Shown here: in pieces, positions 20,864 to 34,049 of the stretch
How the letters are laid out: each line of letters opens with the position of its first letter
Position numbering within the stretch: position 1 is the stretch's first letter
Assembly: GCA_039602395.1 (NCBI GenBank)
Contig: JBCNJP010000006.1
Coordinates: 45,072,428-45,136,427 of the forward strand
Origin: Deinandra increscens subsp. villosa
Lineage: Eukaryota; Streptophyta; Magnoliopsida; Asterales; Asteraceae
Reading direction: 5' to 3'
Length of the DNA: 64,000 nucleotides
The notes under the pieces: generated by a model
Told to the model about the DNA's origin: nothing
The model's input: only the letters and a program-made list of their open reading frames with translations
The model's database searches: none
Program-made: the position numbers and the translations under genes

Positions 20864-23800
20864 CATATTGGAGAGAGAAACTTAAATGTCTTAATTTTAA
20901 GACGCCTACAAACTACAATACAACATGTACAAGTCAAAGAAGCAAGTTTCTTGAAAAAACAAGGGTTTTAATCGGATTTGAATTCAAAATTTGAATTTTT
21001 ATCGAGACCGGGTGAGTGTTTATCGATAGCAGCCCTTCTCTATTAACTCATATCCTTATCTAATTTGTTCAAATGGACGGTGGTGGCGGTGCAGGTTGTA
21101 CACACCTGCTTATATTCACCACTTTCACAGTTCACAGATTTGGGTTCTCTCTTCACCATTTTTCTCTGAACTTTCTCTCTATCTCGATAAAAAAAAAACT
21201 CCAACCAACTTCCCAATCTTTCCAGCAACCATCACGTCCTCGCTCTCGGTTCGGCAACCAGTGACCTTTGTGGAAGCAATCTCTGGATCAATCTTTGGCC
21301 ATTTGCATTTCAATCTTCACATCGCCTAATTTCCTATTTTATCAATCATCAGATCTAAAAGAATGATCGAAGAAACCAGGTTATACATACTTATTCTGAG
21401 TTTATTTACAGTTTGAGAAGTTAGTATGTTCGATTAAAGCCTAATTTCATATTATATTGATCATTTAGATGGGGTTTTTATTCCTGATATTGGGTAGTTG
21501 ATTTTGTTATTTCATCTCTGCACCTTATTTTTTGTCATAAAGAGAATCCTTGTGATTTTAAGGTTTTAAAACCTAACAATGATGAAGTCTTATTTGTGAT
21601 TTTCAGTTTGTTGAATACTGAGGTTAATATCAATATTACAGATGTTCAAGAACATATTTTGTGTATTTTCAGTTAGTTACAGGTGCAGGACCAATTAATG
21701 CAACAAAATGCTATTGTTCTGCTCTTGGTGAAAGGTGCTTTATAACTAATCTGATTTATTATTGAGAGTGCTATTAGGAATAAATGGGTTGATATACACC
21801 AACAAATTCTGAAAATCTGATTTATGTTTTATGTTTGTGTATTTTTAAACTATACCATTTTAAGGACTTCTGGGTGTAGAACTTTATCACTGGTATTTTT
21901 TTGGTTATAAAATGCTCTTTTGCCTATTAAAAACATTGGTTTTAAAAATATAAACATGTCATTATATTACTTAATTCTATTACGGTAAGTTTATCTTCTT
22001 TAGTTTGCTATGCATTTTTTGTGTCTATCAATTTCTATTGGATGGAGCATGTTGTTTATCACTTCCAAGTCCTAATTTGATTTCTTGGCTTATGTTATTT
22101 TATGGTTCACGAGAAAATCACAGATTGATTTTTATTTGCACGCAAGAACAATTTGCACAATCAGCTGCAGGTAGAGCTGCATGAGCTCAGATGCAGCTCA
22201 GACACAAAATAGGCGAACCAACTTGTAAGGTATAGTTATCTTCAATGTGTTTTAAAATTATTTTAGTCTGTATCGTCTTATAATAATTCTTAAAATCCGA
22301 TGACCCTTATTTTACGTATGCAGTGGGAGACACGATGCCCTCTAGCTTTTGTACGCATAACATTGTCCATCAAGTGCATTTGTAAGTAGTATTTGATTAT
22401 TCGTATTGTAATATATTTTTTAAACGTAGCAGTGACTATATAGGATTGTTTTTGTGAAAAGTTTGTTTTTGGCACATGCTTTGGGCTTCCATGAGTGAGT
22501 TCCATATATTTAAATATGTATAGCTTAATTAACTTGAAAGATGTTTGGGACAAAGTTTGAAACATTTAGTCCATCTTGAGTTTCATTAGTTTAAATATGG
22601 ACTTTGCTTGGAATTTATATCTAAGTTTAAAATGAGGGCTTTTCATTTGTAGGTGGTATACATGCCATAAGATGTTCAGGGGAGAGTATAACATGTTAGT
22701 ACTTGATTTTCCAGGACAAGCCTTAAGGACCTGTTTGTTTAGTTCATGTCAATATGGGTCAGGTGGGGCTGTGAAATGAAAAAAAAAATTAATCAGATTT
22801 TATAGAGATCAAGTTGTTTGATGAAACTAACCACTTATCTATGTTGATTTGTTATTATGTTCACAAAGCCGAGACAGATGGAGTCGGAGATAAAGCAGAC
22901 GCGTAATGCAACTAACATGCTGCCTTGCCCTAAACCCATTCAAGATCTTGAAGGTTCGGATGTCAGAGCCAAGGTAACGAGCCCATTAGACTCAAAATTC
23001 ATATGGTTGTATGCTATTTCTCTTGATCTATCTATTGGTTTCCAAATAGTAAACGCAACTAAAAGTTGATATTTCTTTCATGTTAATCTGTAAAATGTAA
23101 ACAAATTTATATTATATTGCTGCTAACTGCACTACTAGAAAAATGGCCTTTCTTGACGCACGAACGATGACGCGCGCTAATTTATGACGCGCAAAAGTGT
23201 GTGTCATTAAAAATCTGTCGTATTTTGAAAAATTTTAAGGGTAAATGACGCGCATTTATGAGCGTCATAAAATTTGTGTCGTATAATTGAAAAAACACGG
23301 AGTGCAGATTTATAATACGCGTCATCCCTGTTTTGTCGTTTTATATTTTCTTATTTTCTTATCTCCCGCTTAATTTTCATTCCCGCTTGCCTAATTTTTT
23401 TCATTCCCGCTCTCCTCTCCATTACTCAAACCCTAATTTTCCATTACTCTCTATCACTCCGCTCCATCATCAAAATCGAATCTCAGCAGAGCCGACCATC
23501 CTCCTCCCTCTCCCCCTGCCATCGTTCACGCATCCGACGACCTCACGCATCCGGCGACCGTCCTCCTCCCTCTCCTCCCTCAGCAGAGACGACCTGGAAA
23601 CCTTCACGAATCTGGAGACCTTCCTCCTCCCTCTCCTCCCTCTCCTCCCTCAGCAGAGACGACCCAGCAACCTTCACGCATCCGGCGACCTCACACCTGA
23701 CCGAACGCCGGCGACCCTTTCCGGCGACCCTGCGACCTTGCTTCCCGTCGTCGATAAGAAGAAATTGATTCAAGGTATGCGATTCAAATCCTTTAATTCT

Positions 23801-23980
23801 GGGTTTATATCTTTATATAATCGATTCTTTAGCACCAATCATCTTCTAGTTGATGTGATTTCCGTCTCTAGATTTCCTACTTAGGGTTTGTATAAAAGTT
23901 TCTGCTTTCATGTGTTGCTTTTCTCTCTCGACCTGTTACAGTCAGACGAACCTATTTTTATTTTTTATATGCTCTTTGTC

Positions 23981-23983
<3 letters not shown>

Positions 23984-24016
<33 letters not shown>
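23984..24016. repeat. (TA)n tract inside the CACTA element
   Basis: TA microsatellite in intron-like sequence. Confidence 0.85.
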
Positions 24017-24019
<3 letters not shown>

Positions 24020-26100
24020 TACACACACATAGAATATATCTATATGCATAGCAGCATTTGTATCTATATAATTTCGAATTCAATTCTTCTCATCAATCAA
24101 GAACCGGAAGTTAGGGCTTGTTCAATAGATTTATCGCAGGTTTCTAGCTACTAATTTGTTGTATTCATTGAGTTCAGACTCCAAAGCCGTTTATGTAATC
24201 AATACAGGTTAGTTCAAATTGTTTCCACGATTGTTATGTTCGAATGTGTTCTAGTTTTAGAATTCATTGAAGTTTGCATCGTTTCCGCTTGTTTCATGAT
24301 GATTTAGTTTGGTTTTTGTGCGAGAATCTGTTGTTGCAAATTTGCAATCTGTAAATTTTGTTATTCTCCGCTTGATTTTGAATTTTAGTAAGGATTTGGT
24401 TGAATATCGTTTGGCTTGTTTCAAGTAGCCGGTGAAAAGTTGACTGTTGTTGTAGATTTGATGTTCATAATTGGTAGGTTAAGTCCCTGAGTTTAAGCAA
24501 TTTTGTTCTTGAGATGTTCTCTGATTTATACATAGTTTGAAATTTGAATAAATCATATAAACTTTCATTTTTTATATGCCTTGAGTGTTCCTTTCTTCTT
24601 AAAAGCTGTTTTTTTTTTTGTGATTTTCTCTACGCTTCAGTTTGGTTTGACTTTAACATGGTGCAAATGATAGATATGTGGCTGATTTTACTTTGGAATT
24701 TGGAGTTAGATTTTAAGCTCATTGAGTTAGTGTATTCGTTCGATTGACAAAACAGGATGAATTTGGAATTATATAGAGTAGGACCTGTTAGCACTTGGAC
24801 ACAAAAAAGGAGGTAGTATTCTTTATGCTTAGTTGCTTATGAGGGTTATTGGTTGGTCGATGTCGTTTACTGAATATATATTTTGGAAGGAAGCTAGTCC
24901 AAATATGAAAATACATTGATCGAAGGTGAGTCTTTCAAGACATACATAAACTGAAAGAAGTAATGTTCATGACATTCTCTTTTCTTACTCCTTTTACTTA
25001 TTTGTTTAGTCCTTTTGGTTTGGGATCTTACATTAGTCTTAATCTGCTCACACAACCACAAAAAAAAATACAGTTCTTTAGGGTTGGCTATGTTGCTTTT
25101 TTGTATGACCCTCGTTACTTTATAGGAGACTGTTTCAATGGTTTGTTCATATACATTTTAGTTACGGTTATCTTACAATAACGTATTTCCTTGCTCTTTT
25201 CCATTTAGTTCTTAGAATATTAAGTTGCATTTGCTATGTGTTAGAAAGTGGCAGTGGGTTCACGAATAACAGGAACAAATCTGACTGAACAGAAATTGTT
25301 CACAGGGTGATTTGGGAACCAGAATCTGTGATTATTTGATCTGTACATTTACACGGATTGCAAACTTATATATACAACATATTTGGCACCAAAACCAACT
25401 GATACAACGGTTGGTACGTACCTGCCAATAAGCTAACTGGCACGACATTTTGTAAATAACGGCTCATTTTAGCAATAGCCTGCCAGTCCGGGACATTTTG
25501 AAACTTGCTAAACAATTACTGAATTTTTCATTGATTAGGATTCGATTCCATTATGGGCATCCAGATCTTTTTGACAGAATATTTCACCTAACAAGAGGTG
25601 GCATAAGCAAAGCTTCAAAGACTATAAACTTAAGTGAAGACATTTTTGCAGGTTTTCACTTCTGTTCAAAACCTTATTACTCTATAAATAGCACTATAGG
25701 ACGGAAATAAATGGAGCTGCAATGTTTTGTGACTAGTTTCTGACCGTTTTAACTGCTATCACAAATAGTCTTTTTTAAAGTAGTGATCAACCAACTTCGA
25801 TCATTATATTAACTACTTACATTGCTGCAGGGTATAATACTACACTACGAAGAGGTCATATTACGTACCATGAGTATATACAAGTTGGTCTCCTCCACTT
25901 TGATAGAGGGGTTTCGGAGTGATTTCATCATCTCTTAATTACATTGGTAATGCTATTGAGGTATGCAAATGCATTAAGATTCAATCTTTTTTCTTTTTCT
26001 TATACAAGCATTTTGATTACTCTGTTATTTGTCGTATGTGCATTTTCATCTTAGTATGATAGTATCTTAAATTGAACTTTCCTATTTTTTGTTAACACAG

Positions 26101-26438
26101 ATACTGACAATATGACCAGTGCCTAAAGCAATAACAACAAATTTCCTCAACCATAGCTTCTGGTGGAATGGGTCCTACTGCAGTTGAAGTAAGTGGTTGT
26201 GATTCAATGTCTGTGGACAAACTACCTGAGGAAATAAATGAAATGACAATTAAAGATGACAAGATCGAAAAGGTTTGACTCCTGCTGAACATCTTTTATC
26301 CTATTGCTTGGTATATAAATGCTGAAATTGTCTCTGAAAGCTGTATTCTTGTAGGAAATGGAGGCGACCGTGGTAGATGGACATGGTATCGAAACTGGCC
26401 GTTACTACGATTAGAGGTAGAAATGGTTACCAAAAAAT
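26101..26438 (+). pseudogene. Captured 5' exons of a SHAGGY/GSK3-like kinase gene
   Basis: After a TTAACACAG acceptor, the exon 26101-26272 ends with codons for VDKLPEEINEMTIKDDKIEK and then a GT donor at 26273. After a TTGTAG acceptor, the next exon from 26355 reads EMEATVVDGHGIETG and, after a small deletion shifting the frame (about 26399), VTTIRGRNG. This is the N-terminal segment of plant shaggy-related kinases, just before the kinase domain (LPEEM-x-DMKI-x-DDK, EMEATVVDGNGTETG and VTTIGGRNG in family members, from memory). The kinase domain itself is absent. A stop (26412-26414) follows in the original frame. It is a non-functional transduplicate inside a CACTA element. Confidence 0.85.
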
Positions 26439-28181
26439 ATAATTTCATTACATATGGTCAATTTATATATGGTCAAAGGTTAGTTATTTCCTCAAGCTCT
26501 CAACCTCAATCTCTATAATTTATTTGATTTTGATAATACTATTAGAGCCCTAGCATAATTTATTGCAGTCAATAGTTATTTTGAAAATAAAGGTCAAGTT
26601 TCAGGTAGTTGTGATTTCCATGCCACTGCTACTATTTCCCAAACACCCTCTGCTGGTTAGTCAGTCCCCTGTGAAATTTACTCCTTCCATAATCAAGATT
26701 TCCTGACTTTTATCTCTGTTTGTGTGTTCCTTGATTGTTTACAGGTGGAAATTCTGCTTGTTATGCTCACTACCCATCTTAATTGGATCTGCTTCATATT
26801 CTACAGCCATTCTTGTTTGCTCATTCACTCACCTTTTTTTAGGTTCTATTTCATTTTGTTTCATTAATGGGAGAACATATTTTACTATGATAACATTTAG
26901 TGGCTTTGGGATGTTTTAATGACATATATTCAACATATATTCAAAACATTTGATCCACCAAATTTTATTTTTTCAGAAATTACAATCAGTGGATGCTAAG
27001 GATTGGCAAAGATTAGAGACTGAATTGAAGATTGATGTAGTCAACAAATAAGTACGGGCTTCATGTGTTTGTCTATTTGTGTTTGTGTTGTAGTCAACAA
27101 TTAGTCAACAAACTAATGTTACATTTGTAATGTTTGCTCTATATATGAAATGTATTATTTTGCTACAAGTGTATTGTATTTTGATTAGGAGGTTGATTGT
27201 CATTAATGTGGAAATTAGTGAATCTACAAAAATATTTTTTTTTAAAATTTTGTTTTAATTCATGACGCGCATTTATGCGTGTCATAAGCATATTTATGAC
27301 GGGGGCTTCCTTGACACGCTTTTTATGACACGCTTTGCGTGTCATAAAATGCGCGTCATTGTTCGCGCGTCATTGTTCACGCGTCATTGTTCGCGCGTCA
27401 AGAAGCAGATGACGCGCATTTTGCGCGTCAAGAGGATTCTTGACCCTACCTTCCTTGACGCTTTTTTGCGCGTCATCTGGGCCTTTTCTTGACGCGCAAA
27501 AAGCGTCAAGAAAAGCCATTTTTGTAGTAGTGCTGGCGTCTTCTTATTGTTGCAATGAAGAGTTTAGGAAAACATTCAAGAAATAAAATCCAAATGCGAA
27601 AGTTGTTTGAATTGTAAGCACTTCATTTTCTTATACTAGGTTTTGTAATTAAATTATACCCTAAATATTCTTATATTAAGTTTTAACATGGCTAGATTTG
27701 TCCGTCCTCAACTGGGACCCAACTCAGCCAACTGATGTTCTCAAAGGCACTTTATTGGTATAGGTAATCCATCTCCGCTATCGGCCACCAAGTAAGAGTG
27801 AGATGCTGTCAGAAATCCATTTATCCAATGCCGAAACAGTTTCTAAATCATTTCCTCAGGTATTAACATTGGAATTTAGTTTATTGATGATTGTCTTATG
27901 CTCATTTCCTCTGATGCCGAAACTGACTGATGTTCTATATGCGAGTCAGAATAATATCTTGTAATAAAGTAAAGTTATGTGATTATAATCTTCTCCTTAG
28001 TTCGTGTATATGATGTATATTAATCTGATTGGTGTAGGATGGTCCTAGAATGATGGTGAGAATTACTACATTTGACTCAAGCATAATTGTTACAACCTGA
28101 AATGTGCATGTGGGCTACTCATACCTATTAGCATTAGGTAATATATTTTACTTGGTTTTTATATGCAAATACTTGATGCAG

Positions 28182-28513
28182 TACTTTGGTCTGAGTACCG
28201 GTACTATGGTCCAAAAACAGTTGGCCTAGATTTTGATGGGATGATTGCTGACACAAAAATAACCTCTACTTCTACATTATTCTTTGTCAATTAATATCAT
28301 TTTCATCATGAAAGTAATTGTGTAATTTGTTCAGGAGTTGGCATATTTACTTTTGATATTAGTATCTAAAATTTAAAAAATATATTATGTATCCAGGCTA
28401 CTCCAGAAGGATCCTTTGTGCTTCTTCATGGATGTGCTCACAACCCAACTGCGCATTGATCCAACTCTTGGACAATGGGAGGAAAGAACTATATTCCATT
28501 ATTTGATGTTTCT
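28182..28513 (+). pseudogene. Captured aspartate aminotransferase fragment
   Basis: After a TGCAG acceptor, 28182-28251 encodes LWSEYRYYGPKTVGLDFDGMIAD. After a TCCAG acceptor, 28397 onward encodes ATPEGSFVLLHGCAHNPT, then a one-base insertion (about 28452) before IDPTLGQWE. A short deletion follows, and then KNYIPLFDVS to about 28513. These are the conserved aminotransferase class I segments of plant aspartate aminotransferase (the HGCAHNPTG-x-DPT motif). The pyridoxal-phosphate lysine region and both ends of the enzyme are missing. The frameshift, the deletion and the lack of a GT donor after the first piece mark it as a dead fragment. Confidence 0.85.
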
Positions 28514-29135
28514 TTTTTTCTTCTCCTTTAAGGTCTTTCTCTTTTCACATTTACCATTAATCATTTAAGTCTTCAAAATCGATTACCCTTTGTCAGTTCA
28601 TCAGTTTATCAATCGGTAGCCATTTCATTTTTTCTGTCCAACTATATCCATCATCATGATTAATAGTTCTTTTTCCTTCTTTTTAGTATACTGATTTTTA
28701 TATCCTACTGCAATAGAAATGAGATAGTATGCAGCAGTGTCAAATTGTTTCACCCAAAAGCAATCATTTTGAAGTTCTTCCAAATCAGTTTATTGATGCT
28801 TTTTTTTATTAAAGAGATGACCTTCCAACTCCCTTATGCTATAGGAATATAGAACTGTAAACAACAATGTCAAATTGTATTAACTATATCATGTACGAAG
28901 CTCAAGCTGGATCCCATCGTTTGGCCGGTAATAGTATATCATATGAACCAGCAAGTGTGAACATCACAATCTTCATTTGAAGGTGAGTTTCATTTTGGAA
29001 GTTTGTAGTGAAAGTGTCTTTTTCTTTGATTATTATTATTGTTATATTATTTTCATCACGTGAGCTCTTTTTTTACACAAATTTATGTTTACTTTTTAAA
29101 AAAGTGACATTTAGTAATTAGTTGTTCTTCTGCAG

Positions 29136-29329
29136 GCTGATTTCAAGGAGTATTTTGATGAAGCAGTTTCTATGTTTGGGAAAACTGATGACCATCTTTC
29201 TTATTCGGTTTGGCGTATGCTACGAATGGGGGTTGAAGGAGTGAAGATAGTCAATCATGTGAATCCTTTTGAATGCCAGGAATTGGGGTTGAAAGATTGA
29301 AAATAGTCAATCATGTGAATCCTTTATTT
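29136..29329 (+). pseudogene. Unidentified exon-like fragment with internal duplication
   Basis: After a TTCTGCAG acceptor the frame reads DFKEYFDEAVSMFGKTDDH, then LSYSVWRMLRMGVEGVKIV. I do not recognise the family. The last segment (GGGGTTGAA...AATCC) is repeated: 29227-29270 and 29285-29325 are near-identical. Confidence 0.4.
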
Positions 29330-30473
29330 GATTATGTAAATCTTTCAAAAGAGCTGAGACACAATTGCATAAATGTGATGTATATAAATCTTGAAAATGT
29401 TGTGGAAAGTTATATATAACATTTATGTCAATAGTTTACCAATTTTATCTTTTATATTAAACAACTATTGTTTTTACCGGTGTTGGATTTTAATATTTTG
29501 GCACCTAGGTATAATAAGCTTTTGTTTCTTGACATTTAATATTTTATACCCATTTTTATTGGTGTTGGATTGTATAACCTGAAATTGTTAAAAGACCTAA
29601 TAGATCAAAGAAGGTTTAAAGTAGTTATACTTAATTTTGCTCTCAATATTCTAATTGTAGATTTAGTTGTGGATGGAATAAAGTTATATTTATATGATAA
29701 TATTCTAATTGTAGGTTTATTGTGGATGGAATAAAGTTATATTTATATGATAAGTATTGATCGGGAGGTTAAATAAACATCACCTATTTTACGGATTAAA
29801 TTAACCTCATGGGCTTATGACATATATAGACCATAATCTTATATTTTGATACTAAGTTAAAAAATTTAATGTTATATATCAAGGGAGTATTGTTAAACTA
29901 ACAAAAAAATAACTCTCGTACGTGTTAGTTGATTGTCATCGCCGCGGGTTCCCCCTAAAACAATATGACCAAGTCAGCCAATTATGAAACTTGTAATTTA
30001 AATCAAATGGCCGACATATAATACACTACTACAATTCTATCTTTAAGTTTAACGGAGCCATCAGAAAATTAGTAGAATTTCAACACGAGTCGTAACAAAC
30101 CATACTAAATACTAGAGTATGTTTCGAGTGAACGATCATTAAAAAGTTAGAAACAAATTATATTTGTATGCATTAAGCATAAACTTTTGGCGACTTTTGA
30201 TCTCATCATACACGATTGTAGTCCGTCGTAGCCGTTTCGCGCATGTTGCATCCCATGTCATGAGTCTTGTAAATTGTTGTCTTCGTCGAACGTGATTCGT
30301 GTAAATTATTGTTGCCGTCGAACGCGCACGTACCGCATTATAAATTATCTCTACACCGCATCGCGCTAACAGAAACTAATATCGCGTTGTAAATTGTCGT
30401 CGTCGCCAAACACATGAACAGGGAACAAATAAGACGCTATAAACTGTCGTCCACCGCAGCGCGCGGGTAGCCC

Positions 30474-30477
30474 ACTA

Positions 30478-30507
<30 letters not shown>
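30474..30507. repeat. (TA)n tract at the gypsy insertion site
   Basis: TA/TACATA repeat directly before LTR A. The other side of the gypsy element (53774) is also TA repeat. Confidence 0.9.
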
Positions 30508-30508
<1 letters not shown>

Positions 30509-33502
30509 GAAACACCCCGATATTTCCGTCTAGGTAATTACGTATCTTAATATGTTTACCTATGTGCTTTATTGTAAATACGTGTTAGAAATGGTAATAA
30601 ATGAATAAAACATCATGATAAACGGGTTTAGAAATGCTGAAACATGGATTAGTACGTCTCGTATACGTGTTCAAATCATAAATACATGCTTATGTTAATA
30701 GAATAAACCATTGATAGGAAAACACGTATAGAAATGCATGTTAATAGTTAACGGAAAAGTAAAAGGGCCAAAAGTGTAATTTATGCAAAGTTATAAGCCA
30801 TACGGATATTATATGTATCTAAAGTGTTTCAAGGCTTAAAATATAGTGAGAATATGCCCTAACATGATTCGTGAAATAAAATGATGATTATTGCAAAATT
30901 AGAAGGGTAGAAAGTGTAATCTATGTAATAATATGTATATATATATATATTAATATACATAACCCGAACCCTCAAGAATGTTAGAATTATGTTTAATAAG
31001 GTTGTGGAACATAAAATGATAGCTACATCGAAAGATACAAGGCTAAAAAGCCTAAAACAAAAGTTAAGGGACTAAAAGTGTCAATAATTAAAAGATATAA
31101 AACGTATATATACGTATATCATCGAGCGTGTCCCGAGCCTTAGAAACTTTTATAAATGTACCCTTAAGTGTTTTACAGCATAAAATAACAGTTCGTAGAA
31201 GTACAGGGGCTTAAAATGTAAAATAGAAGCACTGGGACCAAAACTGTCATTCTTCCAAACCTGGCTCGCGTACCGCAACCCGCCTGTGGCCAGATTCTTG
31301 ACAGCAACTTGTTTTTGCGACTTCTTCTCCATGTTTTTTGACAAATTGACCTACCTAGGTGTCGAAATTGGCCGGTTAGTCACCCCTACACGCGTCTAGA
31401 CCCAGGGGCGCACCATCCCACTATAAAAATGGGATCAAACATCACATAATTCCTCACCAATTTCGCAAAATCATCACCTAAAAACCCTATTCTGGCCGAT
31501 ATCTTCAAAGGAGCAATTCTCACAAACGGTGAAGACTTTGGATCTAAATATTTGTAGTCAAGCTTTTTATGTATGATTAACAATAATCTATCTCAGTTTT
31601 TGCAAATTCGATCTCTAAGTATGCTTTCTAAAAAAGATGTAAGTATTAGGGTTCTTGAGGTTATTCTGCTCAAATCGGGTGATCGGGTGGGAATTAGGGT
31701 CTGAATTTTTATAGGTAATCCTAATTTAATATGTTTTAAGAAAGCCCTAAGTTTATTTCACAATTGGAAGAGGTTTGGTTAAGGTTTTGTTAACGGGTCA
31801 AAATTAGAGTTTTCATAATGTTACTCTTCCCGGATTGAGTAAACGATGTTGAATTAAGCTTTTATCTTTTAAAGGATATTATAAAATGTTATAATGGATA
31901 ATACCCTAAGTTGGTTTGAATTAAAAATGAGTTTTGATAATAATTTGAGAAATTCATGAAATTAGGGTTTCTAAATATAATTATTTAATATAAAATAATC
32001 CAACAGGTACGGGAGCTTGATTTTGGCATGATAACATGTTCTCATATAATATAAGTATATATGGAATTAAATTAGATAAATAATCAAGTATTGAAAATAC
32101 CGAGTTAATCGGATATTGGAAGTTCATGCGGACCGGAAAGGTAGGCATAAATCCTAACTGGGAAATGGCATCCCTCCCTGGGCGATCCCGGAGTGAGTTT
32201 CTACTTATAGGAATGCGCGTCTTTATAATTATCAATAAAAGAAGATAATATGCCTCCAGGGGTATTTTGGTCATTTTTACCATTAGAAGTAAATAAACTT
32301 AATAATATATATTATTAAGTAAATAAGGTGTTAAAATAAACATAAGAAGTGTTTATCATATAATACATTCCGTTAACATCATACAATACGTAATTAGGTT
32401 AAATTGGAAGACGTAAAGGAGGTTCTGACTGAATTAATTGGCTTAAGAGAATAAGGTGAGTTCTATGAGCCCACTTTTAAATGTTTTAAATGGTTTAATG
32501 TTTTCGGGCTAGTATACATGCAATGTTATTAGTTGAAAAGTATTTGAGATACCTTTGCTTGTTTTTGCACATACGTGAAATGTTATAAATATCTATAACT
32601 GTTTTATAGTTGTTATTACCTATTATAAACTATTTTCGGGAAGGTTATAATAAATGGGTAATGAAGATGCTAAACTTTTAAAGTAAAGTTTAAAATAAGT
32701 TTTTAAAGGTAAATGAAATGACCCTTGGGGTTATTTTCGAAGAGGTTTTAATCTAAGCAAAATTGTCTAAGACGAGGGTAAGAGGGGGGTTGTACAATCC
32801 AAGCAATGGATATAAAGCCACTGGAGTAACGATGGTTGCTCAAGAGGTCGGGAGGCGACGGTCGCCCGAAAGGGCTAAAGTAGTCCCATATTGACAATGC
32901 TTAGTAAAAAGAGGTTTTGCTTATAATGTTTTGTATGACTCTTTTATATGAAATGATTATTTGCATAGAGGATGGGTCCCGGAGGTCCAAGGTATTTTAG
33001 AGTATTATATGATTTTTAATACTGAAGGTTTAAATGTTTTGTTTGGTATAATTATGTTATGTCTTACATCCATTAAACTGTTTATAAAGAAGGGGCCGTT
33101 AGGCCCAAATGTTTGAAGTAACCTTTCGAGGTTAAGGTAAAGTTTTAATACTTAGAACTCACCAGTGTAAGCTGACCTTTTAAAGCATGTATATTAGGTG
33201 AGGTTAAAGATTCGAGCATCAAGGGAAAGGCTCATGTTTGAGCAGAGTGGATGGGCAAGCTATTAGGAGGAGGCTATATGGGCATGCTGGCTTAAGTAAT
33301 GTAGATAGATGCATATCTACTAACATTTATCTTTTATAGTTATCGTTAACCGTTTTAGTAGTTTTATCTTTCTTGTACTTGGCATTATAAATAAATAAAA
33401 GTTTTGATTTTCACTACTTTAGTTATCTCTGTTATACCTTGCGTTCATGAGTAAATCCGATGAGTGACCCCTTCTAGAGCAAAGTCTGGGAGTGGCGTCA
33501 CA
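30508..33502 (+). repeat. Tekay-type LTR, copy A
   Basis: Begins TGAAACACCCCGATATTTCC and ends GGCGTCACA; about 3.0 kb. Very close to copy B (36180-39198) and clearly more diverged from copy C (50753-53773). Long LTRs of this size are typical of the Tekay/Del chromoviruses. Confidence 0.9.
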
Positions 33503-33505
33503 AGT

Positions 33506-33518
33506 TGGTATCAAAACC
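33506..33518 (+). promoter_or_regulatory. Degenerate primer binding site (copy A)
   Basis: TGGTATCAAAACC, three bases after the LTR. It matches the initiator Met tRNA complement TGGTATCAGAGCC except at two positions. Confidence 0.7.
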
Positions 33519-34049
33519 TTGGTTTAAGAGATTTAGGTACAAAAAAACCGGTATCTAGACTTAAACTAGGATTCTGGATAAATAGTAAGATAAGATAGAA
33601 TGCCAGCTAGAATAGCTTGTGCCCATAAAAGAACGAGGTTGCATTAGGAGCATAATAACTAGGACCTAGGATATGTAAATCTGGTAGGTACCCAATTATA
33701 ATTAGCTACTGCTGTTCGGTATCAACCATCTTTATATATCTAGGGTACTAACTGTTATGTGGCTAAAATGCGAGAAGTAGACCGGTTTGAATTAAGAATC
33801 ATCGGTAAAGATAGAAACACAGGGAATAGACACTAGGAAGGAGTGTGATGAAAGTAACTGGGTTTTGTAAGCATCATGACTATGTAATTGTATGACGTCT
33901 GCACTTATCTAATCATCATGCCCTCAAAATTTAGATACTCGACTTCACATGAATTCTGATATGTCTGTAGGATTATGATGAGAGAAGGACAAGGCGACAG
34001 AAGAATCGGTAGACCGGTCGGTAGACCGGTCGGTAGACCAGTGGGTTTG

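Larger units (their letters stand above)
23130..27532. mobile_element. Non-autonomous CACTA (En/Spm) transposon
   Basis: The left terminus is CACTACTAGAAAAATGGCC and the right terminus in reverse is CACTACTACAAAAATGGC. The 3-bp target duplication CTG lies at 23127-23129 and 27533-27535. Subterminal regions hold many short repeats in both orientations built on TGACGCGC (23155-23330 and 27260-27510), typical transposase-binding architecture. The interior (4.4 kb) has no transposase. It carries a leader-like CT-rich start (23400-23760), introns, and a SHAGGY-like kinase fragment. It sits inside the Helitron-like region. Confidence 0.9.
20861..30475 (+). mobile_element. Helitron-like region with captured gene fragments
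   Basis: The right end (CCGCAGCGCGCGGGTAGCC at about 30453-30471, then CACTATATA) resembles the Helitron 3' ends at 1427 and, reversed, at 54466, although CTAG has decayed. The preceding 250 bases share GTCGTC/CGCG words with those copies. Gene fragments inside are in the same orientation (aspartate aminotransferase at 28182; an unknown exon at 29136), as is common for Helitrons. The 5' TC end was not found, so the left limit is set at the TA tract and is uncertain. 20861-23129 and 27533-28181 hold untranslated-leader-like and intron-like sequence but no product I recognise. One exon-like stretch ending in a GT donor lies near 22857-22975. Confidence 0.4.

Noticed and set aside
23333..23884. 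183-residue ORF at the left of the CACTA element
   Set aside because: Pro/Leu/Ser-rich translation of CT-rich leader-like DNA with tandem CCTCCTCCCTCTCC units. It has no domain, and frames end in intron-like sequence.
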